A DNA stretch of 64,000 nucleotides from Vreelandella aquamarina (GTDB lineage: Bacteria > Pseudomonadota > Gammaproteobacteria > Pseudomonadales > Halomonadaceae), in assembly GCF_020075495.1 (NCBI RefSeq), contig NZ_JABYQT010000003.1, forward strand, positions 62,001 to 126,000, written 5' to 3'. Position numbers and translations under genes: made by a program. Each line of letters begins with the position of its first letter. Position 1 is the stretch's first letter. Below, piece after piece: positions 36,056 to 44,712 of the stretch. The notes beneath the pieces are model-generated. The model saw only the letters and a list, made by a program, of their open reading frames with translations. It did not search any database and was not told the DNA's origin.

Positions 36056-37414
36056 GTGGGCCTGTTACAAAACGTTTTAGCGGTCATCGTCGTGCTGGGG
36101 CTTCTGGTCACCTTTCACGAGTTCGGTCACTTCTGGGTAGCACGCCGCTGCGGAGTCAAGGTACTGCGCTTCTCTGTCGGCTTCGGCAAGCCGCTGTGGT
36201 CGACCGTGGACCGTCAGGGAACGGAGTACGCCGTGGCGGCCATTCCGCTGGGCGGCTACGTCAAGATGCTCGACGAGCGCGAAGCGCCGGTGCCGGATGA
36301 TCAGCTCGACCAGGCCTTCAATCGCAAGAGTGTCTGGCAGCGTGTCGCGATTGTCGCCGCCGGTCCGCTGGCCAACTTCCTGCTTGCCATCGTCGCCTAC
36401 TGGGCGCTGTTCATCTACGGCACGACCACGATCATTCCAATGGTGGGGGATGTGTTGCCCGACTCGCCGGCAGCCGAGGCAGGCCTGGCCCATGGCGATG
36501 AAATCACCGCGATCCAGAACGCCCCGGTGCGCTCCTGGGAAGACATCAACCTGAAACTGGTTTCCATGATCGGTTTCAGCGGCACGCTGACCATCAACGC
36601 CCTGCCAGAAGGCAGCAGCAGTGAACGCAGCTATGCTCTTGAGGTCGATAACTATCTGGCTCGTCAGGACCCGCCACAGCCGCTTGAAACGTTGGGCGTG
36701 ACGCCCTGGCAGCCGGCATTCCCGGCCGTGCTGGGGCAGGTGGTGGAGGGCGAAGCGGCGGCCAGCGCCGGCTTGCAGGCCGGGGATCGCATCCTTGCCA
36801 TCGACGAAACGCCGGTGGAAGACTGGATGCAATTCGTCACCCTGATCCGCAGAAGTGCTGGCGAAACGCTGTCGGTTACCTACCAGCGCGACGGCGAGCG
36901 GGGCGAGCTTTCGCTGACCCCGGCCAGCAATCTGCTGGAGAGCGGCGGTGAGGTTGGGTACATTGGAGCCGGTGTCGAGCCGGTTTCCTGGCCTGAGTCG
37001 ATGCAGCGTGAAATTCGCTATGGGCCGATCGAGGCGGCAAGCCAGGCGCTTTCGCGTACCGGCAATATGGTAGTGTTGACCGTAGACGCGATTCGCAAGA
37101 TGCTGGTGGGGCTGATTTCGCCCTCCAATCTGTCCGGTCCGATCACCATTGCCCAGGTTTCCGGTGATTCAGCCCGCGCAGGGGTCGAGGCGTTTGTCAG
37201 CTTTCTTGCCTATCTTTCCATCAGCCTCGGGGTGCTTAATCTACTGCCCATTCCGGTGCTCGATGGTGGACACTTACTTTACTATTTTGTAGAAATCGTG
37301 CGTGGGCGGCCGGTCTCTGAACGAACCCAGGCAATCGGGCTACGCATCGGGCTTGCCATGGTAGGCGGTTTGATGGCGATGGCTCTGTATTTCGATCTGA
37401 TGCGCCTTTGGTAA
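36056..37414 (+). CDS. rseP: Site-2 zinc metalloprotease RseP
   Basis: Intramembrane protease that cleaves the anti-sigma-E factor RseA/MucA after DegS-type cleavage and clears signal peptide remnants. 452 residues. The first helix carries HEFGH (His21-His25). Two tandem periplasmic PDZ domains follow (about 110-200 and 205-290). The last helices include the LPIPVLDGG motif supplying the third zinc ligand. The GTG start is preceded by AAGGAG. It lies directly ahead of bamA, a functional pairing for envelope quality control. Confidence 0.96.
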   Translation: MGLLQNVLAVIVVLGLLVTFHEFGHFWVARRCGVKVLRFSVGFGKPLWSTVDRQGTEYAVAAIPLGGYVKMLDEREAPVPDDQLDQAFNRKSVWQRVAIVAAGPLANFLLAIVAYWALFIYGTTTIIPMVGDVLPDSPAAEAGLAHGDEITAIQNAPVRSWEDINLKLVSMIGFSGTLTINALPEGSSSERSYALEVDNYLARQDPPQPLETLGVTPWQPAFPAVLGQVVEGEAAASAGLQAGDRILAIDETPVEDWMQFVTLIRRSAGETLSVTYQRDGERGELSLTPASNLLESGGEVGYIGAGVEPVSWPESMQREIRYGPIEAASQALSRTGNMVVLTVDAIRKMLVGLISPSNLSGPITIAQVSGDSARAGVEAFVSFLAYLSISLGVLNLLPIPVLDGGHLLYYFVEIVRGRPVSERTQAIGLRIGLAMVGGLMAMALYFDLMRLW

Positions 37415-37514
37415 TGACGCGTGTAGCGCGCAGGATGCCTTGTCATCTGCCTGCACAAATGTATATGGTGCCTATCTGAAACGGTAGGCAGACCAACGCG
37501 AGCGAACTGACTGC

Positions 37515-39866
37515 ATGAAAATCAAGACCCTTGGAATGGCGGCACTCTTGCTGGCGGCTGCCGGCGGCGCCCAGGCACAATCCTTTGATGTTTCGGACAT
37601 TCGGGTGGAAGGACTACAGCGGGTATCCGCCGCCTCGGTCTTCAATGCGTTTCCTGTCAGTGCTAACGACCGCGTTAGCGAACAGCAGCTAGCGTCTGCC
37701 GCCCGCGACCTGTTTGCCACCGGTCTGTTTGAAGACGTATCGCTTGCTCGCGAGGGCGACGTCCTCGTGATCCAGGTCGTGGAGCGTCCGACCATTGCCC
37801 GACTGAACCTCACAGGTAACAAGCAGCTCAAGGAAGAAGACCTGCGCAACGGTCTTCGCCAGTCCGGTCTTTCCGAAGGCCAGGTACTGCAGCTTTCGAC
37901 CCTTGAAGAGATCCAGCGCGAGCTGGAAGGGGTCTATCAGTCCCAGGGCCGCTACAGCGCCCGCATCTCGACCAACGTCGAGCAGATCGATGAGGGCCGC
38001 GTTCAGGTCAACATCAACATCAATGAAGGTGAAGTGGCCAAGATCCGCCAGATCAACATCGTGGGCAACGAGGACTTCGACGATGAAACGCTGCGCGAGG
38101 TCTTCGAGCTGAATGACCGGCCCGGACGCTTCTTCGGCTGGTTCTCGAGCGATGAGTATTCGCGCGAGGCGCTTGCCGGGGACATCGAGCGTCTGCGCTC
38201 TTTCTACCTTGATCGCGGCTATGTCAACTTTGACGTGACCTCCACTCAGGTATCCATCGGACCTGAGAAGTCCGAGATCTTCGTGACGCTCAACGTCGAT
38301 GAGGGCAATCAGTATCGGGTGGGCAACGTGCGCTTTGTCGGCGACCTGCAGATCAGCGAAAGCGAAGCGCGCGAGCTTCTCGAGATCAAGAGTGGCGATA
38401 TCTTCTCGCGCGGGCAGGTCAATGCCTCCACGGAAGCGCTGCGGCTACGCCTGGGCGCAGAAGGCTTTGCCTTTGCCGACATTCAGGGCATTCCGGAAAT
38501 GGCCGATGATGGTGAAACCGTTGACCTGGTCATTGCCGTTGATCCAGGCCAGCGCACCTACGTGCGGCGTATCGAGTTCTACGGCAACACCACGACCCAG
38601 GATGAAGTGCTGCGTCGTGAAATGATCCAGATGGAGGGCGCGCCGGCGTCTACCGACTCGATCACCCAGTCCCGCCAGCGCCTGGAGCGCTTGGGTTTCT
38701 TCAGCCAGGTCGAGGTGGATACCCAGCAGGTGCCGGGGCAGCCCGACCAGCTGGATGTAACCTACAACGTCGAAGAGCAGCCCTCGGGCTCGGTGTCGGC
38801 AAGCGTGGGCTTTTCACAAAGCGCCGGGGTGATCTACGGGGTGGGCCTTGCCCAGAACAACTTCCTGGGCACGGGGAATCGCGTGAATGTCGGCGCTCAG
38901 CGCAGTGATACCTTCACCAGCATCAACTTTGCCTTTACCGACCCTTACTGGACGCTCGACGGTATTTCTCGCGGCTACAACCTGTTCTATCGCGAAACCG
39001 ACTATGCCGACTCCGATATCTCGACCTACTCGACCGACGCCTATGGCGCGGGCATCAACTTTGGCTACCCGGTCAGCGAGCTTTCAAGGCTCAACTTCGG
39101 GGCGAGCATCGAAGATATTTCGGTCAAGACCTACAACGATACGGCCTCGGAAATTCGTCGTTACGTCGAAGACGAGGGCGCAGACGCGCAGAGCCTGAAG
39201 CTGACCGCCAGCTGGACGCGCAACAACCTCAACCGGGGTGTCATGCCCACGGCCGGTAACTATCAGCGCCTTTCGCTGGAAACCGGCGTGCCGGGGAGCG
39301 ATGCCGAGTACTACAAGCTGCGCGCACGGGCACAGCAGCTGTTCCCGATCAATGACGATGAAACCTGGGCGCTGAAATTCAGTGGCAACCTGGGCTATGC
39401 CAATACGCTGAACTCGAGTGACCCTTACCCCTTCTACGAGAACTTCTATTCGGGCGGTCTGGGCTCGGTGCGCGGCTTTACCTCCAATACGCTGGGCCAG
39501 CGCACCACGCCCTCGGTGGAAGGCGGTCGTGACCGTACCCTGGGGGGTAACGTTCAGGTAGAAGGCAGTGCAGAAATCATCTTCCCGATGCCGTTTGTCG
39601 AGAATCAGCGCTCGGTGCAGCCGTCGCTGTTTCTGGATGCGGGTAACACCTTCCTGAGTTCCTGCTACGATGTGCTGGAAGCCGATCAGGGTCGTCAGCG
39701 CTGCAGCTCCGGCGTGGACCTGGGCGACTTGCGGTATAGTGTGGGTATCGGCCTGTCCTGGTTGACCCCGGTGGGGCCGCTGACCTTCAGCATCGCCGAA
39801 CCGCTCAATGATGAAAGTGGTGACGATACGCAGTTCTTCCAGTTCTCTCTGGGCCAGACGTTCTAA
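37515..39866 (+). CDS. bamA: Outer-membrane protein assembly factor BamA
   Basis: Central subunit of the BAM complex inserting beta-barrel proteins into the outer membrane. 783 residues. The signal peptide is cleaved after AQA (about residue 22). Five POTRA domains reach to about residue 420, and a 16-strand barrel contains the VRGF motif (SVRGFTSNTLG) and a C-terminal beta-signal ending in Phe (FSLGQTF). Slightly shorter than the E. coli 810. Preceded by a 100-nt gap after rseP; no obvious sigma-E promoter was found there. Confidence 0.97.
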   Translation: MKIKTLGMAALLLAAAGGAQAQSFDVSDIRVEGLQRVSAASVFNAFPVSANDRVSEQQLASAARDLFATGLFEDVSLAREGDVLVIQVVERPTIARLNLTGNKQLKEEDLRNGLRQSGLSEGQVLQLSTLEEIQRELEGVYQSQGRYSARISTNVEQIDEGRVQVNININEGEVAKIRQINIVGNEDFDDETLREVFELNDRPGRFFGWFSSDEYSREALAGDIERLRSFYLDRGYVNFDVTSTQVSIGPEKSEIFVTLNVDEGNQYRVGNVRFVGDLQISESEARELLEIKSGDIFSRGQVNASTEALRLRLGAEGFAFADIQGIPEMADDGETVDLVIAVDPGQRTYVRRIEFYGNTTTQDEVLRREMIQMEGAPASTDSITQSRQRLERLGFFSQVEVDTQQVPGQPDQLDVTYNVEEQPSGSVSASVGFSQSAGVIYGVGLAQNNFLGTGNRVNVGAQRSDTFTSINFAFTDPYWTLDGISRGYNLFYRETDYADSDISTYSTDAYGAGINFGYPVSELSRLNFGASIEDISVKTYNDTASEIRRYVEDEGADAQSLKLTASWTRNNLNRGVMPTAGNYQRLSLETGVPGSDAEYYKLRARAQQLFPINDDETWALKFSGNLGYANTLNSSDPYPFYENFYSGGLGSVRGFTSNTLGQRTTPSVEGGRDRTLGGNVQVEGSAEIIFPMPFVENQRSVQPSLFLDAGNTFLSSCYDVLEADQGRQRCSSGVDLGDLRYSVGIGLSWLTPVGPLTFSIAEPLNDESGDDTQFFQFSLGQTF

Positions 39867-39876
39867 TATTGCCAGC

Positions 39877-39898
39877 AAGCGCACGCGAGCGTGCGCTT
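39877..39898 (+). terminator. Hairpin between bamA and skp
   Basis: AAGCGCACGC (39877-39886) pairs perfectly with GCGTGCGCTT (39889-39898). No U-tract follows, so partial attenuation or mRNA stabilisation is more likely than full termination. Confidence 0.55.
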
Positions 39899-39925
39899 TA
39901 GCCTGAATGACAAGGAGTTGACTCG

Positions 39926-40432
39926 ATGCGTAAATTGACAGCGGCGGTGTGCCTTTTCGGTGCCATGGTGTTACCGGCTCATGCCGTCCAGGCCGCGGAA
40001 GTAGCGGTGCTGGATTGGCGTGCAGCGCTGATGAATACCCAGTCCGCTCAATCTTCGCTAAGCCAGCTGGAAGGCCAGATCGGTAGCCAGCAGCGCGAAG
40101 CCCAGGGCCTGGGAAATGAGCTGCAGCAATTGCAGGAGCGTCTGCAGCGTGACGGCCAGAGCATGGCCCAATCCGAGCGCGACTCGCTGGTGGCCGAGCT
40201 TCAGGAGAAGGGCAGCCGCTTCGAGCAGTTGCGCCGTGAAGTGATTCAGGCCCAGCAGCGTTCCGAGCAGCAGTTCCTGGAAAGCGCTGAATCGAAGCTC
40301 GAACAGGCTGTCGAACAGGTGCTGGCGCGCCACAACATCGATGTGCTGGTGGAGCCGCAAGGCGTGCTGCACTCGTCAATGGATTTGCCCAATGTAACCG
40401 AAGAGGTTACGCAACTCTTTGACTCGATGTAA
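39926..40432 (+). CDS. skp: Periplasmic chaperone Skp/OmpH
   Basis: Periplasmic chaperone that holds unfolded outer-membrane proteins on their way to BamA. 168 residues with a signal peptide ending near VQAAE (about residue 24). After VAVLDWRAALMNTQ comes a long coiled-coil region (about 50-135, many Gln/Glu/Arg/Leu heptads) that forms the tentacles, then the C-terminal body segment (NIDVLVEPQGVLHS). An AAGGAG site lies before the ATG. Located directly after bamA, as usual. Confidence 0.94.
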   Translation: MRKLTAAVCLFGAMVLPAHAVQAAEVAVLDWRAALMNTQSAQSSLSQLEGQIGSQQREAQGLGNELQQLQERLQRDGQSMAQSERDSLVAELQEKGSRFEQLRREVIQAQQRSEQQFLESAESKLEQAVEQVLARHNIDVLVEPQGVLHSSMDLPNVTEEVTQLFDSM

Positions 40433-40488
40433 TTAATTTTCAATGACTGCCGGTGCGGCGCTGTCGCACCACTGTTTGCTGGGCTCCC

Positions 40489-41526
40489 ATGACGCACGCA
40501 CCTCACCACCTCACTCTTGCGGACATCGCTCGCCATCTGGGCATCACTTTCGAAGGTGATGCAGACCAGCCCATCCGTGGCCTGGCAACGCTCAAGGAAG
40601 CCGAGCCTGACCAGGTGGCCTTTCTGGCCAACCGGGCCTACCTGAAGGACCTGGCCAGGACCCGGGCGGCAGCCGTGCTGCTTCATCCAGAGCACGCCAA
40701 GCACTGCCCGGTGCCGCGCCTTGAGATCGACAACCCCTACCTGGGCTACGCCAATCTCTCCCAGCTATTCGACCCGCTGCCCGCGCGTGACAAGCCCGGC
40801 ATTCATCCCACCGCCGTGGTAGCGAAGGGCGTTACCCTGGGCAAGAACGTATCCATTCAGGCGCACGCCGTCGTGGAAGAGGGCGTGACCCTGGGGGATG
40901 ACGTCGTGGTCGGCGCAGGCAGCGTGATTGGTGCCGACTGCATCATCGGGGAGCGCACACGACTGCATGCCAACGTTACCGTGTGTCATGGCGTCGTGAT
41001 CGGCAAGCGTGTCATCCTGCAAAGCGGCTGCGTGATTGGTGGCGACGGTTTCGGGTTTGCTCACGACGGCGAAGGCTGGCACAAGATCGCCCAGCTCGGT
41101 GGCGTGGTGCTGGGTGATGACGTGGAAGTCGGCAGCTGTTCGAGCATTGACCGGGGCGCGCTTGGCGATACCGTGATCGGCGATGATGTCAAGATCGACA
41201 GCCAAGTCCAGATTGCCCATAACGTGACGATAGGCGCGCATAGCGCGCTGGCGGGGTGTGTGGGGATTGCCGGCTCGACCAGGGTGGGCAGGCACTGCAT
41301 GCTGGGCGGCGGCGTGGGGCTTTCCGGGCATCTGACGCTGTGTGACGGCGTGCAGGTAACCGGCATGAGCCTTGTTACCAACTCGATTCACAAGCCGGGG
41401 GTCTACTCCTCTGGTACCGGCGCCATGGGCAACACCCAATGGCGTAAGAATGCAGTACGTTTCAAACAGCTCGACGATATTGCCAAGCGCCTGTCGCGGC
41501 TGGAAAAAAACACCAGTGATACATAA
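40489..41526 (+). CDS. lpxD: UDP-3-O-(3-hydroxyacyl)glucosamine N-acyltransferase
   Basis: Third step of lipid A synthesis: transfers a 3-hydroxyacyl chain from ACP to the amino group of UDP-3-O-acylglucosamine. 345 residues. The N-terminal uridine-binding domain (HHLTLADIARHLG) is followed by a long hexapeptide-repeat beta-helix and the catalytic-His region SQVQIAHNVTIG. The C-terminal helix contains FKQLDDIAKRLSRLEK. The ATG at 40489 fits the family; a longer frame from 40453 has no such support. Confidence 0.96.
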   Translation: MTHAPHHLTLADIARHLGITFEGDADQPIRGLATLKEAEPDQVAFLANRAYLKDLARTRAAAVLLHPEHAKHCPVPRLEIDNPYLGYANLSQLFDPLPARDKPGIHPTAVVAKGVTLGKNVSIQAHAVVEEGVTLGDDVVVGAGSVIGADCIIGERTRLHANVTVCHGVVIGKRVILQSGCVIGGDGFGFAHDGEGWHKIAQLGGVVLGDDVEVGSCSSIDRGALGDTVIGDDVKIDSQVQIAHNVTIGAHSALAGCVGIAGSTRVGRHCMLGGGVGLSGHLTLCDGVQVTGMSLVTNSIHKPGVYSSGTGAMGNTQWRKNAVRFKQLDDIAKRLSRLEKNTSDT

Positions 41527-41659
41527 AGGTCACATTATTTGCTGGGTAGGTAGCTTGAGGCGTCATCGCCGCGGGTTATAATCCCCGCCCTTCAACCAGC
41601 CGGGGCGCTGGTATTTGCCTGATGCCGATCAGGCGTTTTTCATTTTTGAGGTCGTTACG

Positions 41660-42103
41660 ATGGTTATGGATATTAACGAAATTCGCGAATACTTGCCCCA
41701 CCGCTATCCGTTTCTGCTGGTGGATCGAGTAACGCAATTGACCGTAGGTGAATCCATCGTTGCGTTTAAAAACGTTAGCATCAACGAGCCTTTTTTCAAC
41801 GGGCATTTCCCGCATCATCCCATCATGCCGGGCGTGCTGGTCGTGGAAGCGCTGGCCCAGGTGTGCGGTATCCTGGGGTTCAAGACGGTCAACAAGCTGC
41901 CCGCCGACGGCTACGTCTACTATCTCGTAGGCAGCGACAACGTGCGCTTCAAGCGCCCGGTCATGCCTGGCGACCAGCTGACGCTGGAAGCCAACGTGAT
42001 CCGCGGCAAGCGCGGTATCTGGAAATTCGCCTGTCGCGCCACCGTTGACGGTGAGCTTGCCTGCGAAGCGGAAATCATCTGTGCCGAGAGGAAGGTTGCT
42101 TGA
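41660..42103 (+). CDS. fabZ: 3-hydroxyacyl-ACP dehydratase FabZ
   Basis: Dehydrates 3-hydroxyacyl-ACP in fatty-acid elongation and competes with LpxA for 3-hydroxymyristoyl-ACP, which explains its place between lpxD and lpxA. 147 residues from the ATG at 41660. The hotdog-fold active site is [11 protein letters not shown] (catalytic His) and VVEALAQ (Glu). A second in-frame ATG at 41666 is possible, but GAGG lies eight bases before 41660. Its stop overlaps the lpxA start codon. Confidence 0.96.
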   Translation: MVMDINEIREYLPHRYPFLLVDRVTQLTVGESIVAFKNVSINEPFFNGHFPHHPIMPGVLVVEALAQVCGILGFKTVNKLPADGYVYYLVGSDNVRFKRPVMPGDQLTLEANVIRGKRGIWKFACRATVDGELACEAEIICAERKVA

Positions 42104-42867
42104 TACACCCTACTGCACTGATCGACCCGGCAGCCCGGCTTGCCGACGGCGTCGAGGTTGGCCCCTTCAGCGTCATAGGGCCAGACGTCACGATCGGCGA
42201 AGGTTCCGTCATTGGCCCCCATGTGGTCATCAAGGGCCCCACGGTGCTTGGCAAGCGCACGCGTATCTTTCAGTTCGCCTCCGTAGGCGAGGATTGCCAG
42301 GACAAGAAGTACGCCGGTGAACCGACGCGCCTGGTGATGGGAGATGACAACGTGGTGCGCGAGGGCGTCACGCTGCATCGCGGAACCGTTCAGGATCGCG
42401 GCGAAACCACCATCGGTTCGCGCAACCTGTTCATGGCCTATGTCCATGTCGGCCATGACTGCGTGATCGGCAACGATTGCATCCTGGCCAACCAGGTAAC
42501 GCTCGCCGGTCATGTCACGCTTGGCGATCATGCCATTCTGGGCGGGCTCTCCGCGGTGCACCAGTTCTGTCACTTCGGCGAGCACGCCATGGCCGGTGGT
42601 GGCTCGATCATCACCAAGGATACGCCGGCCTATATCATGATCAACGGCAACCCCGCCGAGGCGCGTGGCCTCAATCTGGTCGGCCTCAAGCGTCGTGGCT
42701 TCAGCCGCGAAGCCATCAATGCGCTGAGCGCTGCCTACAAGATGGTCTATCGCCAGGGGCTGACCGTCGAGCAGGCGCTTGGCGAGATGCGCGCCCGTTT
42801 TGATCTGGAAGAAGTGGCCCACTTTGCTGCTTCCATCGAGCGTTCAACTCGCGGCATCATCCGCTAG
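42100..42867 (+). CDS. lpxA: Acyl-ACP-UDP-N-acetylglucosamine O-acyltransferase
   Basis: First step of lipid A synthesis. 255 residues starting at a TTG that overlaps the fabZ stop (TTGA junction), with [23 protein letters not shown]. Left-handed beta-helix hexapeptide repeats run to about residue 190. The catalytic His lies in [12 protein letters not shown], and [21 protein letters not shown] follows in the C-terminal helical part. GAGAGGAAGG provides the ribosome-binding site. The rare TTG start together with the overlap suggests dosage coupling to fabZ. Confidence 0.96.
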   Translation: MIHPTALIDPAARLADGVEVGPFSVIGPDVTIGEGSVIGPHVVIKGPTVLGKRTRIFQFASVGEDCQDKKYAGEPTRLVMGDDNVVREGVTLHRGTVQDRGETTIGSRNLFMAYVHVGHDCVIGNDCILANQVTLAGHVTLGDHAILGGLSAVHQFCHFGEHAMAGGGSIITKDTPAYIMINGNPAEARGLNLVGLKRRGFSREAINALSAAYKMVYRQGLTVEQALGEMRARFDLEEVAHFAASIERSTRGIIR

Positions 42868-42880
42868 GCGTGCTGTTTCC

Positions 42881-44053
42881 ATGACGTTGCAACGCGTATA
42901 CCTCGTCGCCGGGGAGCTGTCGGGAGATATTCTCGGTGCGGGCCTGATGCGCGCACTCAAGGTACATCATCCCGACGTCGAGTTTCGGGGCATTGGCGGA
43001 CCACGCATGATCGCTGAAGGCATGCAGAGCCGCTTTCCACTGGAAACGCTTTCGGTGATGGGGCTGGTCGAGGTCGTCAAGCATCTGCCTGAACTGGTGG
43101 GCGTACGCCGTACGCTGCGCCGCGAGGCACTTGCCTGGCAGCCGGACATCATGGTGGGCATCGACGCCCCGGACTTCACTCTTGGCCTGGAAAAGCAGCT
43201 GCGCCGTGAAGGCATCAAGACCGCACACTACGTAAGCCCCTCGGTATGGGCGTGGCGTCAGGGCCGGGTGAAGGGGATTGCCCAGTCGGTGGACGGCATG
43301 CTGACACTGCTGCCGTTTGAAGCGGACTTCTATCGCAAGCATCAGGTGCCTGTTGCCTTTGTAGGCCATCCCCTTGCCGATGAACTGCCGCTCGAGAACG
43401 ACCGGCTGGCCGCTCGCCAGGCGCTGGGGCTCGAGCCGGATGCACCGGTGCTCGCCATGCTGCCGGGGTCGCGCGGCAACGAGGTGCGCTTTCTGGGCCG
43501 GACGTTTTTATCCGCCGCCGAGCAGCTCTGTCAGCGTCACGCCACCTTGAGCGTGGTGATACCGGCCGCTACGGCGCAGCGCCATGCGGAAATCGAAGCG
43601 TTATTGAACGACTACCCGGCACTGGCCGCGCGAGTGCGCCTGCTCGATGGCCAGGCGCGTGAGGCCATGGTGGCAAGCGATGCGGTGCTGCTGGCCTCGG
43701 GTACGGCGGCTCTTGAAGCGATGCTGTGCCATCGCGCCATGCTGGTGGCCTACAAGATGGCCCCGGCGACTCACTGGCTGGCCAGGCGACTGGTCAAGAC
43801 GCGCTGGGTGTCGCTGCCTAACCTGATCGCCCAGGAGAGCATGGTGCCGGAGCTGATTCAGGAGGCGGCCACACCGGAGGCGATTGCCGGCCAGCTGGAC
43901 CGGCTGCTGGCCGATCAGGCCGCCCGCGCCGCGCTTGAGGCACGCTTTGCCACCATGCACGCAGGACTTCAGCGTGATGCCAGCCGCCGCGCTGCCGAAG
44001 CCATTACGGCCATCGCCGCCGGCCAGCCGCTGGAGCAACACCATGGCGAGTAA
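42881..44053 (+). CDS. lpxB: Lipid-A-disaccharide synthase
   Basis: Glycosyltransferase family 19 enzyme condensing UDP-2,3-diacylglucosamine with lipid X. 390 residues beginning [23 protein letters not shown], with [25 protein letters not shown] and the donor-binding region [13 protein letters not shown]. Family-typical length. The frame extends upstream into lpxA, but the ATG at 42881 is the homologous start, 13 nt after the lpxA stop. The end overlaps the rnhB start by 11 nt. Confidence 0.96.
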   Translation: MTLQRVYLVAGELSGDILGAGLMRALKVHHPDVEFRGIGGPRMIAEGMQSRFPLETLSVMGLVEVVKHLPELVGVRRTLRREALAWQPDIMVGIDAPDFTLGLEKQLRREGIKTAHYVSPSVWAWRQGRVKGIAQSVDGMLTLLPFEADFYRKHQVPVAFVGHPLADELPLENDRLAARQALGLEPDAPVLAMLPGSRGNEVRFLGRTFLSAAEQLCQRHATLSVVIPAATAQRHAEIEALLNDYPALAARVRLLDGQAREAMVASDAVLLASGTAALEAMLCHRAMLVAYKMAPATHWLARRLVKTRWVSLPNLIAQESMVPELIQEAATPEAIAGQLDRLLADQAARAALEARFATMHAGLQRDASRRAAEAITAIAAGQPLEQHHGE

Positions 44054-44675
44054 GCCGCTTGACAATTCGTCACTGGATTATCCGCCGCTGGAAATCGCCT
44101 ATGCCGGCGAGCGTCTGGCTGGCGTGGATGAAGTGGGCCGCGGGCCGCTGGTTGGAAGCGTGGTAGCGGCTGCAGTGATTCTGGACCCGAAGCGCCCCAT
44201 CGATGGGCTGACCGACTCCAAGAAGCTGACCGCGCGCAAGCGTGAAGCGCTGGATCGGTTGATTCGCGAACAGGCACTGGCCTTTGTGGTGGCCGAGGCC
44301 AGCGCCGCCGAGGTCGACCAGCTCAATATCTACCACGCCACGCACCTGGCGATGCGCCGGGCGATCGATGGCCTGATGCCTGGCGCGGAATACCTGCTGG
44401 TGGATGGCAACCGGATGCCTGGGCATTCGCTGCCCGGCCAGGCCGTGGTCAAGGGCGATGCCCGCCATCCAGCCATTGCCGCCGCGTCGATCATTGCCAA
44501 GGTAGCTCGCGACGCCCAGATGATGGCGCTGGATATACGCTATCCTGAGTATGGCTTTGCGCGCCACAAGGGCTATCCCACGAAGCAGCATCTTGAAGCG
44601 CTGGCGGTGCACGGACCGCTGGCCGAGCACCGCCGCAGCTTTGCACCGGTTCAGCGTCAGTTGGCCCTGCTGTAA
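44043..44675 (+). CDS. rnhB: Ribonuclease HII
   Basis: Removes ribonucleotides misincorporated in DNA and RNA primers. 210 residues. The catalytic DEDD set is visible: [12 protein letters not shown] (Asp, Glu), LVDGNRMPG (Asp), and a later Asp after [12 protein letters not shown]. The N-terminus is about 20 residues longer than minimal RNase HII ([19 protein letters not shown]). Its reading frame starts inside lpxB, a conserved overlap in this cluster. 37 nt later dnaE begins. Confidence 0.95.
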   Translation: MASKPLDNSSLDYPPLEIAYAGERLAGVDEVGRGPLVGSVVAAAVILDPKRPIDGLTDSKKLTARKREALDRLIREQALAFVVAEASAAEVDQLNIYHATHLAMRRAIDGLMPGAEYLLVDGNRMPGHSLPGQAVVKGDARHPAIAAASIIAKVARDAQMMALDIRYPEYGFARHKGYPTKQHLEALAVHGPLAEHRRSFAPVQRQLALL

Positions 44676-44712
44676 GCGCGTTCCCTTTTACCGAGATTTT
44701 ACCGAGAGTGTC

